NCBI GenBank assembly: GCA_022605405.1
Contig: JABYQQ010000026.1
Span: 1-64,000, forward strand
Direction of reading: 5' to 3'
Length of the DNA stretch: 64,000 bases
Source of the DNA: Earliella scabrosa
Lineage: Eukaryota > Basidiomycota > Agaricomycetes > Polyporales > Polyporaceae
Numbering within the stretch: the first letter of the stretch is position 1; every line of letters begins with the position of its first letter. Of this stretch, positions 31,912 through 44,600 are shown piece after piece. Under the pieces are notes generated by a model. It was not told the DNA's origin. It saw nothing but the letters and a program-made list of their open reading frames with translations, and did not search any database. The translations under genes and the position numbers were made by a program.

Positions 31912-33598
31912 CTACTCCTCATCTGAGTCATCGCTGCTCTCCATGTCCTCGCGGATCTCCGCTGCGATCTCATCGAGAAATGCCTGTTCTGCAACTCTAG
32001 CAGCTATGTCTTCAGCTGTCTCAACCTTTCCGAAGGGTTGGTCGTTTCGGGCAGCTTTGAAGGCTTCGGCATGCTTCTCGAAGACAGTCGCCAGGCGCGG
32101 AGGGGTTACGAAGGCCATTCCAAGCTGCTGGTAGTCTGGATAGCGCTCGCTGGGATGGAAATCGGGCAGGCTGGTTCCATGCCAAAGCCATGGTGGCCAT
32201 GCGATCATCGTGTCTGCAGTGTTCATGATCTTCACCCCATGTGAAGCGATGTAAAAGTGGCCACCGGCATCGGGGCCCTGGTTGCGGCGCACGATCCACT
32301 GCACTGCGAATGGATGCGGCTGCTTCTCGCGGTGCGGTCCACTGTGCATCACTGCAGTCAGCCAGATATGCTCCGGCCAGAAATATAGACATACCGTGAG
32401 TAGTTCTGCCCATACATACCACATGCAGGGGCTAGTTGCATGTCGTGAAAGATGATCTCGGTTTCCCCGAGTTCGATCTTGACATCGCCAGTGGTCGCGG
32501 TCGTCCCAAGTCCAGCATCCATGGAAGGAAGCTGGTGCTGCGCATTGAACTTGAGCCAGGGTTCCATCACCTCAGCTGGCATTCGCGAGCGGCAGATGTT
32601 CCATGCAATTGCGAAGAGACAACTGGTGCGATAGTCTGTACTAGCGATGAACTCGGCCGAGAGCTGTCGCTTGCGCAGAATGTTGCGGACCCAGCCAAAG
32701 GTAGGTTTGGAACGTGCTCCGGCGGTGTGTCCTGTCTGAACGAGCATGCCTGAGTCCTCAAGCTGGAGGATGTGGTTAAACGCGCACAGAGTGACACCAA
32801 GGAAATTGCGCACCCGCACAGAACGCCTCCCCAGCACCCCATCTTCGATCGTGCTTGCCGCCCATGCTAGGAAACCCAGGACATCGCCAGCCCCTTCGCC
32901 ACCTTCAGACACGACACCGCGAAGAACGACTGCGATAAGCTCGTTCGTGCGCTGATCGACAATTTTGCAACTTGTCTCTGGGTCGATGACGACTTGTAGC
33001 TTGTCAGGATCGACCTCGTGGATGGGCTTTCGAGCGTGCCGGTTGTCGGGCCTTGGATCTTCGGCAAAGTGCTTGTACCACTTGGCAGTGATCCGCGCGC
33101 TTTCGCTGATGTGTGTCTTAGGAGGAGGGTAGGGAGTGGATAGCTTCTTGACATAGATAGTGGGAAGGGCGGCCACCCATGCGGCTCCTGCACTGCGATT
33201 CAGCCCCAGCTGATCGACAGCAAACCTATATTTGAGTCAGAGCTGCACCCAAAGGATGCAACTATAGGTGCGCACCTATGCACCCAGCGGGCAGCATTCT
33301 TGTTGGCTTGGTACTGTGCGACTGCATCTCCCACCTCGCCCCGAACCCTAGTGCGGACAGCATGCTCGATAAGGTCGGCGAACATTTGCTTATTGGTGCG
33401 ATCGCGAAACACCGAGAGATCCGGCCAGGTGTCAACGAGCCTGCGAACGAGGCCTTCGAACATCGCGCGGGTTTTCGGCACAGATGAACTGATGAGGAGG
33501 GTGAGAGCTTCTGGCGATGTTTCCAACAAGTCGACGAGATGTTGAAATCCTGCCGCACGAAGGCGGCGGATCGCTCGGGAGTTCTTATCATTGGGCAT
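31912..33598 (-). CDS. Putative 2OG-Fe(II) dioxygenase (double-stranded beta-helix), accessory gene
   Basis: Exons 33276-33598, 32395-33225 and 31912-32341 join in frame to 527 residues (introns 33226-33275 and 32342-32394, the second with a CTGACTGCAG branch region). The first 100 residues are helical. The middle has VVIDPETSCKIVDQRTNELI and a Trp-rich segment. The C-terminal third looks like a beta-helix: NYSRGPHREKQPHPFAVQWI, then GGHFYIASHGVKI, then MIAWPPWLWHGTSLPDF and an LGMAFVTPPRL strand. HRE and the later WHG His could be the HxE...H iron ligands, and a later Arg could bind 2-oxoglutarate. The layout resembles fungal TET/JBP-like oxygenases, which act on modified DNA bases, but I cannot separate that from other DSBH families. 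It ends in an acidic tail. The ATG chosen follows a probable 5' UTR intron. Confidence 0.6.
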
Positions 33599-34560
33599 GA
33601 GTCTAGAAACTATGTTACATTGAACCCTATAACCTACATGCAATAGACTCACATGGTAGAGAGACAGCAGTCAAGGTCGGTGTCGTTATGGTCTGAGACA
33701 GAAGAGCAAGAGAAGTTTTCGCTGCATCCTCCCAGGGGCAATGCAGCTTACATAATACGAACGGTCACGTGATAAGTTCAATATTGAGCAGAGTCGCAGC
33801 CCGACGCGCGCTGCCTCTGAGTATGCACCACAAAAACCTGTCAGTGCCAATCCAGCACACAGAAAAGGCCACACAAAGACCAAACCCAAAATTAAAAGTG
33901 TTATTTCGGACGAGCTGCCACACACAAGGGAGCCGCGGCTTCCTGTGCAGAGCCATGAGGGCCAAGGCGCAGGTATACAGGCGGGGAACGCAGGCAGCCC
34001 TGCTAACGGGGTCCCCTCAGCCTGAACCCGACCTCGCCGCGCATGAGCTTCTGCCCAAAGGACCGCAAACCCGATGGTGGTGGTCGCTGTGCAGGAGCAA
34101 GGGAGCTGCCAGCGAGTTTATATGTGCTGGCGGCTCCCTCGTTCCCACGCACGTCGGGCCAGGGCGCTCGTGGCCCGATTTGGGTATTGTGAGCGTAGGT
34201 TAGGGTTAGCCCTGCCTCGTCCCCGCCCTCATGCCGGCTCGAGCTCGCTCTTGACGGCGCCCCCGAAGGCGATCTCGTTCCTCTCCCCGTCCTCGCCCTC
34301 GTGCTCACACACACGACCCGACCTCCGGCGGACACGACTGCGTCACTGCCCTCAGCTTGCCGTGGACTCGGGCAGGGGTCGCCCTGCCTGGCACCCACGG
34401 TACGTATTTGCTCGCACTACCATCCCTATTACCTGCTGACTCCGAGTGAAACAGCTTTTGTCGCTCGCATTGGACCTGTGCGAACCGCACATGTCCAATT
34501 TGAGTCGCTCGGGGCTCTCTTTGAAGAAGGACAGCCCCACTGGGCCAACAGCCGGATAGG
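33599..34560. other. No gene recognised
   Basis: Divergent region upstream of the dioxygenase gene. It contains one TTAGGGTTAG at about 34200, too short to call telomeric, and GC-rich shadow frames. Confidence 0.4.
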
Positions 34561-34589
34561 CGCCGAGGGCCCTGTCCCACTCCCTGTCC

Positions 34590-34740
34590 TCGACCTCGCT
34601 CTCCTCGCTCTCGCTCTCCTCGCTCTCGCGCTCCGCGCTCCTCGCTCTCGCTCTCGATCACTCTTGCACTCGCACTCGCACTCGCACTCGCACTCGCCCT
34701 CGCCCACGCCCTTGCCTTCGCCCTCGCTCCCTCGCCCTCC
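34590..34740 (+). repeat. CTCGCT/CACTCG microsatellite
   Basis: A degenerate hexamer run (CTCGCT, CTCGCC, CACTCG), the first island of the low-complexity sequence that dominates 36.6-39.9 kb. Confidence 0.7.
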
Positions 34741-36600
34741 TCGTCCACCTGGTACGATACTCCCTCCACCTCGACCCAGGCCTCGTCCACCGACACCAGT
34801 CTAGGACAATGCCAACCCCCTGCCACAGGCCGAAGAGCAGCAGCAGGAGTAGGACTCAGAAAGGCCGGTTATTAGGTGAGCAGTATCATGATTCATCCGG
34901 TCTTTCCCCTCGCGCCTCAACAGCGCACCCCACCCTCTGCCTGGCCCCAACGGGCTCATACAGCTCGTACTCCGGTCAACAGAGCCGCACCGTGCGCTGG
35001 TGGGGCTGAACGAGACGCGGGGGAAGAAGGACGGCGTACGGAAGGCGGCGAATGCGCGCAGCAGATGGGCGCTAAAATGACGGTCGCCTGAACGGCCCCG
35101 TCCTTCTTCGCCTTTCGCTCGTCCAGCTCAGGGAGGCTGTTGGGCAGCTTGCACAGGCCGTCCAGCAGCTGCCCGAAGTGTCTGCCTGGCTGAACGAGCC
35201 CAAGGCGAGGAAGGAATGTGCATGCAACCGGGAGGCTCGCCGCGTCGGACGATCCCGACTGCTTCGCAGTGTCCTTCCCCGAGGGCACGTTCTGCGCGAC
35301 GAGCTGCATCGGGTACGAATGCAGGCGAGGGCGTGGGCAGGCGAGATCGTACCGACGCAGACTGTACGTCGCCCAAGTGCGCTCTCGCAGCCAGGGCAGT
35401 CGCCGGAGAGGGTCTGCACAAACACCGGTTTGCTGGTACGTTCTCCCCTTCCAACATCTGCGTTCTCTCGATAGCTGACTTGAAGCGGTCACGTAGGCTG
35501 TAGGGGACCCGGACGGACGGATTTGGTATGTAAACCTTTGCGGTATAGCTATCACAATGTTTGTTTGTAGTGCCCATTCATGGCCCGCGACCCGTCCGAG
35601 TCGAGCTCGCGGACACAACACCCCTGAGCGTGCGAGAATGCGAGCATCGATGTGCTCTATTTTGATGAGCACCGTGCGTACAGCTGCTCGTACCTAGCCG
35701 ACCTGCCCGTAAGCTATTGACGAGACCGCCGCAGTTCAAGTACCGGCTGAACAGAGGTGAGTAGAAAGCTCAGCTCGTGCCGTTTATCTGCGCCAATAGC
35801 TCCGACTCACTTGCGCATTGCTCTCCAGATACCCTTCGTACGTCGAGTGTCAGGACCCGTCCGTGCGCACTCGCCCCGAGGTACGCACAGAATGTTAGAC
35901 CCTGTCCCACACGGACCGCAGTCGCTCTCCTGCATCTGCGCATCGCAGATTAAATATCGCCTTGGATCTCACATCGTGGGCTTGCAGCACCCGGGACGTG
36001 TCCAGCGCGCGAACGTGCCGAAACGACTCGATCTTGAACTCGCCGTCCTCAAGAAGCGCGATATGGCGAGCACGTCCGATCTCGACCAGCCCTCGGGTCC
36101 TGAAGCTCGCGCTCGACACCCACGCCCGCGTTCGTAGCCGTGAGCACTGGCCTGGACTGCTGCAGCACAGGACTGTCCAGAGCTGCAATCTACGCTCCAC
36201 GCTTCGGCCGCCGATAGCTCAACTCGAGCAGTGCTTCTCCTGCCCGCATACACCATTGGATCGCACCGTCTAAGAGCCTCGAGCTGTGCACAAACCACTC
36301 GAGTTCGTCTGCACGTCGATACCTGTGAGTACAGCTCACTTTTGTTTTGTCTGTGAGCTGTGCATAGTCTCAGTCATCGTGCTAACTGTCCCGCCGTCAC
36401 AAAATCAGATTTCGCTGTCACAGCCCCATTCCAGTACTTGTTGGGGTCGCCGCCGGCCGAGATCGCCTCGTTCGTCCTTGCACAATCGCCAGCCAACACA
36501 CACAATGTACCAGTCGACGACCCACATGTTGACACCTCACGTACGGAGGCAGGCAAGTCGTGTTTGGACGTCGCACTCTATGTCTGGCTCACGTCGTCAT
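34741..36600. other. Decayed coding-like sequence, no intact gene
   Basis: A plus-strand stretch at about 35100-35440 reads like protein: REAVGQLAQAVQQLPEVSAW, then RDELHRVRMQARAWAGEIVP. A minus stretch at 35900-36140 contains ARHIALLEDGEFKIESF. Neither closes into a gene with credible start, introns and stop. I read them as relics of one or two genes of unknown family. Confidence 0.3.
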
Positions 36601-36619
36601 TAGTTGCAGCCAGCACTTG

Positions 36620-39600
36620 TCGCTCCCTCGCTCTCCCTCTCGCCCTCGCTCTCCCTCTCGCCCTCGCTCTCGCCCTCGCCCTCGCTCTCCCTCTCGCCCT
36701 CGCCCTCGCTCTCCCTCTCGCCCTTCTCTCGCCCTCCTGCTCGCTAAGGCAGCACTGCGAGGTGGCACTCCGACCACGACCACGACGACGCGAGCGAGAA
36801 GACCTCTCGGGTCGAGCTGCTCACCGTCGTCCTCGCTCTCCCTCGATCTCCCTGTCACCTTCGTCCTCAGAAACGACGCAGGCAGCACTGCGACCACGAC
36901 CACGAGGGGCGAGCGAGAAGTGCAGTCTGCTCGAGCTGCTCGCCCCCGTCCTCCCTCTCGTCCTCGCCCTTCCCTCGCCCTCGGCCTCACCCCCGACCTC
37001 GCTCTTCCTCTCGCCCTCGACCTCGCTAACGACGAGGGCGGCACAGCGAGCACGACCACGAGCACGCGAGCGAGGCGGTCGTCCTCGCTTTTGCCCTCGT
37101 CCTCGCTCTCGCCGTCGTCCTCGCTCTCGCCCTCATCCTCGGTCTCGGTCTCCCTCTCACCCTCGTCCTCGCCAACGACAAGGGCAGCACTGCGAGAGCG
37201 AGGACGACGGCTCGAGCTGCTCGTCGTCGCTCTCGCTCTCGCTCTCGCTCTCGCCCTCGTACTCGCTAATGACAAGGGCAGACCTGCGAGCACGAGCACT
37301 CATCTCGAGCCGCTCGCTCTCGCTCTCGTCCTCACCCTCGCCCTCGTCCTCACCAAGGACGAGGGCAGCTCTGCGAGCACGAGGACGAGAAGTGAGCGAG
37401 AAGTGCTCTTGTTCTCGCCCTCGTCCATGCTCTCGCCCTCCTCCTCGTCCTCCCTCTCCCTCTCGCCCTCGTGCTCGCTACTGACGAGGGCGGCACACAC
37501 CATCCTCGCTCCCGCCCTGCTGAGTCGATCCATCGCCAACAGCGGGCACGGGCAGGGCAGACCTGCGAGCACGAGCACTCAGCTCGAGCAGCTCGCCCTC
37601 GCCCTCGCTCTCCCTCTCGATCTCCCTCCCTCTCGCCCTCGACCTACCTCGCGCTCTCGCTCTCTTCCTCGCCCACGACGAGGGCGGCGCTGCGAGCACG
37701 ACCACGAGGAGCGAGCGACAAGTGCTCTCCGTTGAGCAACTCGCCCTCGCCCTCGCTCTCCCTGTCGATCTCCCTCCCTCCCGCCCTCGTCCTCGCCCTC
37801 GCCCTCGCTCTCGGTTTCGCCCTCGTCCTCGCTAATGACGAGGGCAGCACCGTTGCGAGCAGTCGTTAGCGAGGGCGGCACTGCGAGGACGACCACACGC
37901 TCGCCTGCTCTCGTGTCCTGCCCGGCGCGACCGTGTACCATCATGTCAGTCGTTTTTTGACAGAACAAGGACTCGTGTACTAAACAGGTACCATAGCAGA
38001 TATATCCGTCCTCGGTCTCGCCCTCAATCCCGTCCTCGGGCTCGCTCTCGGCCTCGTCCTCGCTCTCCCTCTCGCTCTCGCTCTCCCTCTCGCCGTCGTC
38101 CTCGCTCTCCCTCTCGCCATCGTCCTCGCTGACGACGAGGGCGGCACTGCGAGCACGATCACGAGGACGCGAGACGTCTTCTCGCCTCGTCCTCGCTCTC
38201 GCCCTCAGCCTCGTCCTGCCTCTCCCTCACCCTCTCACGATCGTCCTCGCCGTTGTCCTCGCTCTCCCTCGCGCCCTCGCTCTCGCCATCGTCCTCGCTA
38301 ACGACCAGGGCGGCCCTGCGAGCACGAACACGAGGAGGGAGGGACAGGTGCTCTGGGCTCGAGCGCCTCGGCCTCGGCCTCGGCCTCGCTCTCCCTCTCG
38401 CCCTCGCTCTCCCTCTTGCCCACGCTCTCGCTCTTGTGCTCGCCCACGAGGACGCCATGCACTCGCACTCGCTCTCCTCCTCGTCCTCCGTCTCGCTCTC
38501 GCCCTCGTCCGCTGGGCTCGAACTCGCTCTCATCCCCGACGCTGTTCTCGACCTTCACCTCGCTCCCTCCCTCCTCGCCGTCCTCGCCGCCGACGATGAA
38601 GACCAGCTCGAGCTCCTCCTCACCCTCGTGGCCGTCCTCGTCGTCGTCCCCGCTTGATATTGACTCGACATCTGGCACAGCACAAGCACGAGAGCACACA
38701 CAGAGCGACTAGCCCGACACCACGAGCCGCGACACCTCACAAAGGCGAAGACTCCTGATTCGAAGGCTCGGCAGCAACTCGCCACCTCGTGCCCGTCCAG
38801 AGCGAGCTCGAGCTCGAGCTCGCTCTCATTCCCGCCTACGGCTGCGTCTCGCCAAAAGCGCACTGATATGGGCGTTACGAACGCGTAGGTAAGTTTGTCG
38901 CATGTCTTGTGATCCGACGCGGAGCTGACAGATACCACAAGAGCGGCGATCAAGCGGCGACGCTCTCCCTCTCGCCCTCGCTCTCGCCCTAATCCTCATC
39001 CTCGCCCTCGCTCTCGCCCTCATCCTCGCCCTGGCTCTCACCCTCGTCCTCGCACTCGCTCTCCTTGCTCACGACGAGGGCGGCGCTGCGAGCACGACCA
39101 GCAGGAGCGAGCGAGAAGTGCTCTCGGCTCGAGCTGCTCGACCTCGCCCTCGCCCTCGCCCTCGTCCTCGCCCTCGCCCTCGTCATCGCCCTCGTCCTCC
39201 CTCTCCCTCGCTATCCCTCTCGCCCTCGTCATCGGCGATGACGAGGGTGGCACTGCGAGCACGACCACGAGGTGCGAGCACGATCACGAAGAGGCGAGAC
39301 GTCTTCTCGCCTCGTCCTTGCTCCCGCCCTCGTCCTCGCTCTCGCTCTCGCTCTCGCCCTTGCTCTCGCTCTCGCACTCCTGCTCCCTACCGACGAGCAC
39401 GAACACGAGGACGGAGCGAGGAGTGCTCTCATCCCGACACTCGTCCTCGCCTTCGTCCTCGCTGTCCCTCTCGCTCGCTGTCGCTCTCGCTCTCGCTGTC
39501 GCTCGCTCTCGCTCTCGCGCTCTCGCTCTCGCTCTCGCTCTCGCTCTCGCTCTCGCTCTCGCTCTCGCTCTCACCCTCGCTCTCACCCTCGCTCTCCCTC

Positions 39601-39900
39601 TCGTCCTCGTTCTCGCTAACGAGGACGAGAGGCCCTGCGAGCACGAACACGAGCAGGGAGCGAGAAGAGCTCTCGGCTCGAGCTGCCCCCCATCGTCTTC
39701 GCACTCGCACTCGCACTCGCACTCGCACTCGCACTCGCACTCGCACTCGCACTCGCACTCGCACTCGCTCAGGACGAGGGCAGCCCTGCGAGCACGACCA
39801 CGAGGACACGAGCGAGAAGACCTCTCGGCTTGAGCTGCTCGCGGTCGTCCTCGCTCGCGGTGGTCCTCGCTCTCGCTCGTCCTCGCTTTCCCTCGCTCTC
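36620..39900 (+). repeat. Long CTCGCT-rich minisatellite with embedded recurrent motif
   Basis: About 3.3 kb of degenerate CTCGCT/CTCGCC/CTCGTC hexamers. A second motif of about 60-70 bp is inserted roughly fifteen times: GACGAGGGCGGCACTGCGAG, then CACGACCACGAGG, then AGCGAGAAGTGCTCTC and GGCTCGAGCTGCTCG. Copies lie near 36760, 36880, 37030, 37170, 37280, 37360, 37680, 37850, 38130, 38310, 39070, 39240, 39640 and 39770. Runs of perfect CTCGCT near 39480-39590 and CACTCG near 39700-39760 suggest slippage. The long frames on both strands (up to 391 codons of Arg/Ala/Glu or Leu/Ala/Pro) follow from the repeat lacking stops. Confidence 0.85.
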
Positions 39901-40016
39901 GCACGTGCCCATGAATGAAGAGGTTGGCGCGGCGCCCACAAACGAATTTAGCTCTTTGGCTGTAATACTGTACATAAAACAATTCTTATTCTTCTGGAAT
40001 TTGAATGTTGTTGCCC

Positions 40017-41380
40017 TTAGCGGCGGGGGAAAAACTGCAAGTCTTATAAGTCAGCGATTCTGCTGGAGATGTGAGTTCAAGCCTACCTGGCTGTATCCCG
40101 ACTTCGAGCTGAGAGCACGAGTGAGTTTGGAGACGTCTGAAGCTTTCGCCTTGACGGCGACTACGTCCCAGGTGTGCTCAGCCCCTTGTGGTATCTTTGC
40201 AAGAGGTGGGAGTACTGCATCGGAGACCCATCGCTGCACAATCTGCCATAACTTCTCTTCGTCCTCGGAGCGAGGGATGCCCTTGCTCGCATTGAACGCT
40301 AATGCAGTGTGAGCAGCACAGACAAAGTTGTAGTTTGTGCGCCAGTTGCCGAAGGTGCGATAACCAGGTTCTCGATCGAGCCACTGCTGGACTTCCCCCG
40401 GGCCGATGTCGAAGCCACCGATGTTGATTGAGCGCGGGGCATCCTCACCCATACCCAATTCCTTCAGCACAGCGATCCACAGACGGACCTGAAGAAACTG
40501 CTTATATCCTGTCTTGTAGTCCTCGTGCTTGTACTGCTGGTACAGCTGTCGCATCTCGGTGAGTCCTGCGATGCCGTGTAAAGCTTCGGCCATCGTCTGG
40601 GATAGACGACCATGAGCAAAAATCACAGAGATCGGAAACGACACGTACGGCAGCAGGAACCAGTGGCCAATGAATCTGCTGAGCCTGTGGGGCCTGTGGG
40701 TGATAGAATTCCAGAGCAGGTGCAACAGGCTGATCCACAGGAGCAGGGGGAGGTGGTGGAGTGACAGTCTGATCGGTCGGAGTCAGGGGAGTCGTGTGCA
40801 CCTCTTCGACCATCGCAGATGCCTCGGGAGCTGGGGTGAGTGTTGTGGCCTGCAGCAAGCAGTGAGCTCAGCCCACCAACTTCAGCCCAACAACATGGGG
40901 ATGCCAAGGCGTACCTGATGTGTGTCGTTATCTGGGATCAAGCCTAGAGAGTTTGTGTGCCCAATCTGTGTCCCAGACATCGAGAATTCATCGAGTTCGG
41001 GGCCTGGAGGCACAGTAGGTGAACGAAGAAAGAGGGGTACTTGCTGCTGTTGGTTCGTTAAGCGAACTCGCAAGATACAATGCATATTTACCTCCGATGG
41101 ACGAACTGCAATGGAAGACTCCAACTCGCCCATGTGCATTTGCTGTTCAAGCTCTTGATGATAATTTCCATCCCACTCCTCTGCTGGCTGTGTCTGAGTA
41201 AGGGCCTGCAATTCATTGACGAGATCTGCTGTGCTGATCTTGTCGAAGGAACTTTGGAACTCGTCTTCATCTATGATGGGAGATGAAGAGGGCGAGACTA
41301 GCCTCTCGTTAGTGCAATTATCAAATTGTCAGTATAGGGCAAGGCTCACCAGCCTGAGGAGAAGAAGTGTCAGTGGACAT
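40017..41380 (-). CDS. Conserved-looking protein of unknown function, accessory gene
   Basis: Six exons (41350-41380, 41092-41297, 40915-41046, 40649-40849, 40087-40596, 40017-40034) join in frame to 365 residues. All introns are GT...AG and 45-65 bp. The first 150 residues are Ser/Pro/Gln-rich with acidic patches, likely disordered. The last 180 residues are a compact, Trp/Tyr-rich helical domain: GIAGLTEMRQLYQQYKHEDY, KQFLQVRLWIAVLKELGMG, PGEVQQWLDREPGYRTFGNW, YNFVCAAHTALAF and a C-terminal SQFFPRR. I do not know the family. It lies head-to-tail with the HECT-like gene, whose stop is at 41697, on the same strand. Confidence 0.7.
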
Positions 41381-41696
41381 GGCAGACAGGATGATCACGA
41401 CCGAGCGATCTCCTCTCAGCATTTCTGAAAGATACGATGAAGGGGACAAGATGTCATGTGACCTATGACAATCCAGGCAGGCGAGAACCAATATTCTGGG
41501 CCAACGATTGCACTTGCGATCTAGCACAAATTGCAAGCTACTTGGTACATACACAGTATGCAAGCATACAGCAAACTATAAACAGGTTTCGAACCACCAA
41601 TGAGGACTCACAGAGTGACAGCGAAAGTGTGACAGAGCTTCGCACTGTCACATCTTCGAAGTCACCGACTTCGAAGAACAAAAATAACCAAACCCT

Positions 41697-44600
41697 CTAG
41701 ACCTTGTTATAGTCCATTGGTGCGAGCCAAAGAAGTTGATGAAGAGCAGCATCAAATTGAGTTACTGCCTGGGGCTCCTTGGGCAATGTCGTAGTAAGCA
41801 ACCCGATGAGGTCGGGAGTGAAACGAATGTCGATGTTTGCTGTGCATGTATGAATCATGAACCAGCTGCCCTTGGGATCGAAGTTGTCGTGCACAAATCG
41901 AATCTACAGGAAGTGTCAGGGTGGCATTCATAGTACTATTACACTATGAATGGAGACCCACATAAATATGCCAACCAGGCTCTGCAGGGAGAAGTTCTGA
42001 ATCTGTGACTGCCCGAAGCAGTGCAGTCGCACGAAGTGTTTCAGAGAGTGCCTATGGCGATCCATGAGTTAGTATTTTGAGATTACAGAGTGATAGTGTC
42101 AATCGCACCTGGGCCTCGACTTCGGCTGCAGTGATGCCACATGACTGCTGCAGACCAGGGAACTTTGGGTGTCCAAGCCCCTCAGTTAAGTACCGTGTGA
42201 ATCGCCTGACAAACACCTCTTCCTTGATGCGACAGAGGCGAAGACTTGGAGGGTCTGAATCTTGAGTGCTATCAGTGGCGCGCTTCTTGCCCTTTGGGTC
42301 TGATAACTCGGTGTACTTGAACGTGATGAACTCTTTCAAAAAGGTTGCAGCATCGGTGATGCGACGGTTATACATCGCCACCACCAGGCGAGGAATTTGT
42401 GTGCGCTTGATACAGCTAGCCAAAGACTATGTGGGGTGAGGAACAGTACCAGAAGATAAGCACTCACAGGACTTACTGCAACCAAAGATACACCCTGTGG
42501 TTTGTCCTTCGCAGGTACTTTGACATTAAGGCCATCGCGAAATGCGATGAACTCGTCCAAGCCCAACATACCAGAAGGATGTCCAAAGGCGACCTTGCTG
42601 AAAGCCTGAGCGAGCCATGCATTGTGCGCATCTGGACCAGTAGCATTGCTTCGCGAACTGATGACCTCAGCGATCTGGTAAAAATGCTTTGTCAGGTCCA
42701 TGGAGCCACTGAGAGTATATATACACTTACATTCCTCTCCAGTACAAGTCTCACAAACTGTGCTGCAGGATGAACCATGTTTGAAGGGATGGGGTCATTC
42801 CACTGGAGTGAGATCCAAGGTGATGAACTTCAGACCTGGAAGGCTGGGAGCCGACTGTAAGTCGAACAGAGAGAGATCTTCAGTCAGTGAGCGAACGACT
42901 ATATTGCATAGATAAGTACCTGTAAGTCGAACAGAGAGAGACTACAAGTACTTAGTCAGTAAGTAAGTAGAAGGCATATGTATGTAAGAGACTTACTCTT
43001 CAGTCAGTGAGCGAACGACTGAAGAGCAGAGGCGAAATGTGAGCTGCTTATATAGATGTAGGGAAGGTAGCTGAGTAAGCGTAGAAAGCAGTCACATGTT
43101 AGCCACAAGACGATGAGTAAGAGGCATACGAGGCTATGGTGCGAGGATGAGTCAGTATGACGCGAGGATGAGCACCAAGTCTGAGTCAGACATAAGGTCT
43201 GGAACTATCCGGAACATCGTAGAACGCACTGGTACGTAGAGGTAAAGTCCGGAAAGAAAGAACTATCGTACAGATGCAGAGTTATCTATATAGTAACGAA
43301 GAAGCATAGCCCATGCTGTGCGTCATGTGAACGCATAGCCACAAGTCCATATGGGGACATATCGGTCCGGACAGTGCCGGATAACCCTAAGTTCAACACT
43401 CCCACTCGTTCAAGATGTGACATAAGCAAGACCAATCTCTTGGACAAACTTCGACTGAATTGCCAAAGGCACATTCTTAGTCAGAGCGTCGGCGAGTTGA
43501 TCCGCAGTCGCTACATAGAAGATCTCGGTCGATCCCAACTCCACCTGCTCTCGGATGAAGTGGTATCTAACCTCGATGTGCTTGGTCCGGCGGTCGATCA
43601 CGGGATTGACGGACAGGAAGATAGACCCCTGATTGTCAAGACACATGGGAGTTGGTCGAGACATGTCATCGCCGAGTTCTTCACCGAACGTCCTCAGCCA
43701 CACCAATTGACGACAAGTGTCAGAGGCCGCTTTATACTCCGCTTCAGTCGAGAAAAGCGAAATGGTAGGCTGACGCCTCGATGCCCACGATATAGCAGCA
43801 CCTGCCATCAGAAAGATGAAGCCAGAGGTAGAATGCCGATCATCACGGTCTTCGGCCCAGTCCGAATCGGAGTACGAAATCAGACCGTCATTAGACGCTC
43901 CCTGGTAGCGCAGCCGGTACGCCTTAGTACCCTGAAGATACCGGAGGACATACTTGGCATAGTGAAGATGCGCGTCTGAGGGATTGGCATTGAACTTCGA
44001 AAGCCGCGTGACAGCAAAGGCTATGTCGGGCCGCGTACCGAGCATGGCGTACAGAAGACTGCCAATCAAGCTCTGATAGCGCTGACGCGACGCATCGGTG
44101 GCGGTGTGCTCAGATGACTCTAGAACAGCACCAGCAGGGAGAGGGGTACGCGACGGCTTACAGTCGGCCATGTGAAAGCGCTCAAGAACGGACTGGATGT
44201 ACTCTTCCTGGTCGATCTCAATGATCCGCGTAGCACGGTCACGAGTGATGCGAAGACCAAGGAAACGCTGAACTGGTCCCAAGTCCGTCATTTTGTACTG
44301 CTTAGAAAGCGAACGCTTCACGTGCTGTATGTGGCCAGGCTGATCGCCGAGGAGAAGTAGATCGTCGACATAAAGAACGACGATAGTGACGTGATCCCCC
44401 CCTTGTCGCCGATATACATAGATCCCGGCATCGGAATAGGTCCGTTTGAATCCCAGGCTAATAAGCGACTGGTGGATTTTCACGTTCCACTGACGGGATG
44501 CCTGCTTAAGACCGTAGATAGCCTTTTTCAGCAGACACACGTGATCCTCCTTGCCAGGAACGATCCAACCTTCCGGCTGTTCCATGTAGATTTCCTCATC

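Noticed and set aside
34195..34210. Telomere-like TTAGGGTTAG
   Set aside because: Less than two repeat units; expected by chance in 64 kb.
36360..37735. Long Arg/Ala/Glu and Leu/Ala/Pro frames on both strands
   Set aside because: They arise because the CTCGCT repeat contains no stop codons in most frames. They lack start context, introns and non-repetitive protein.
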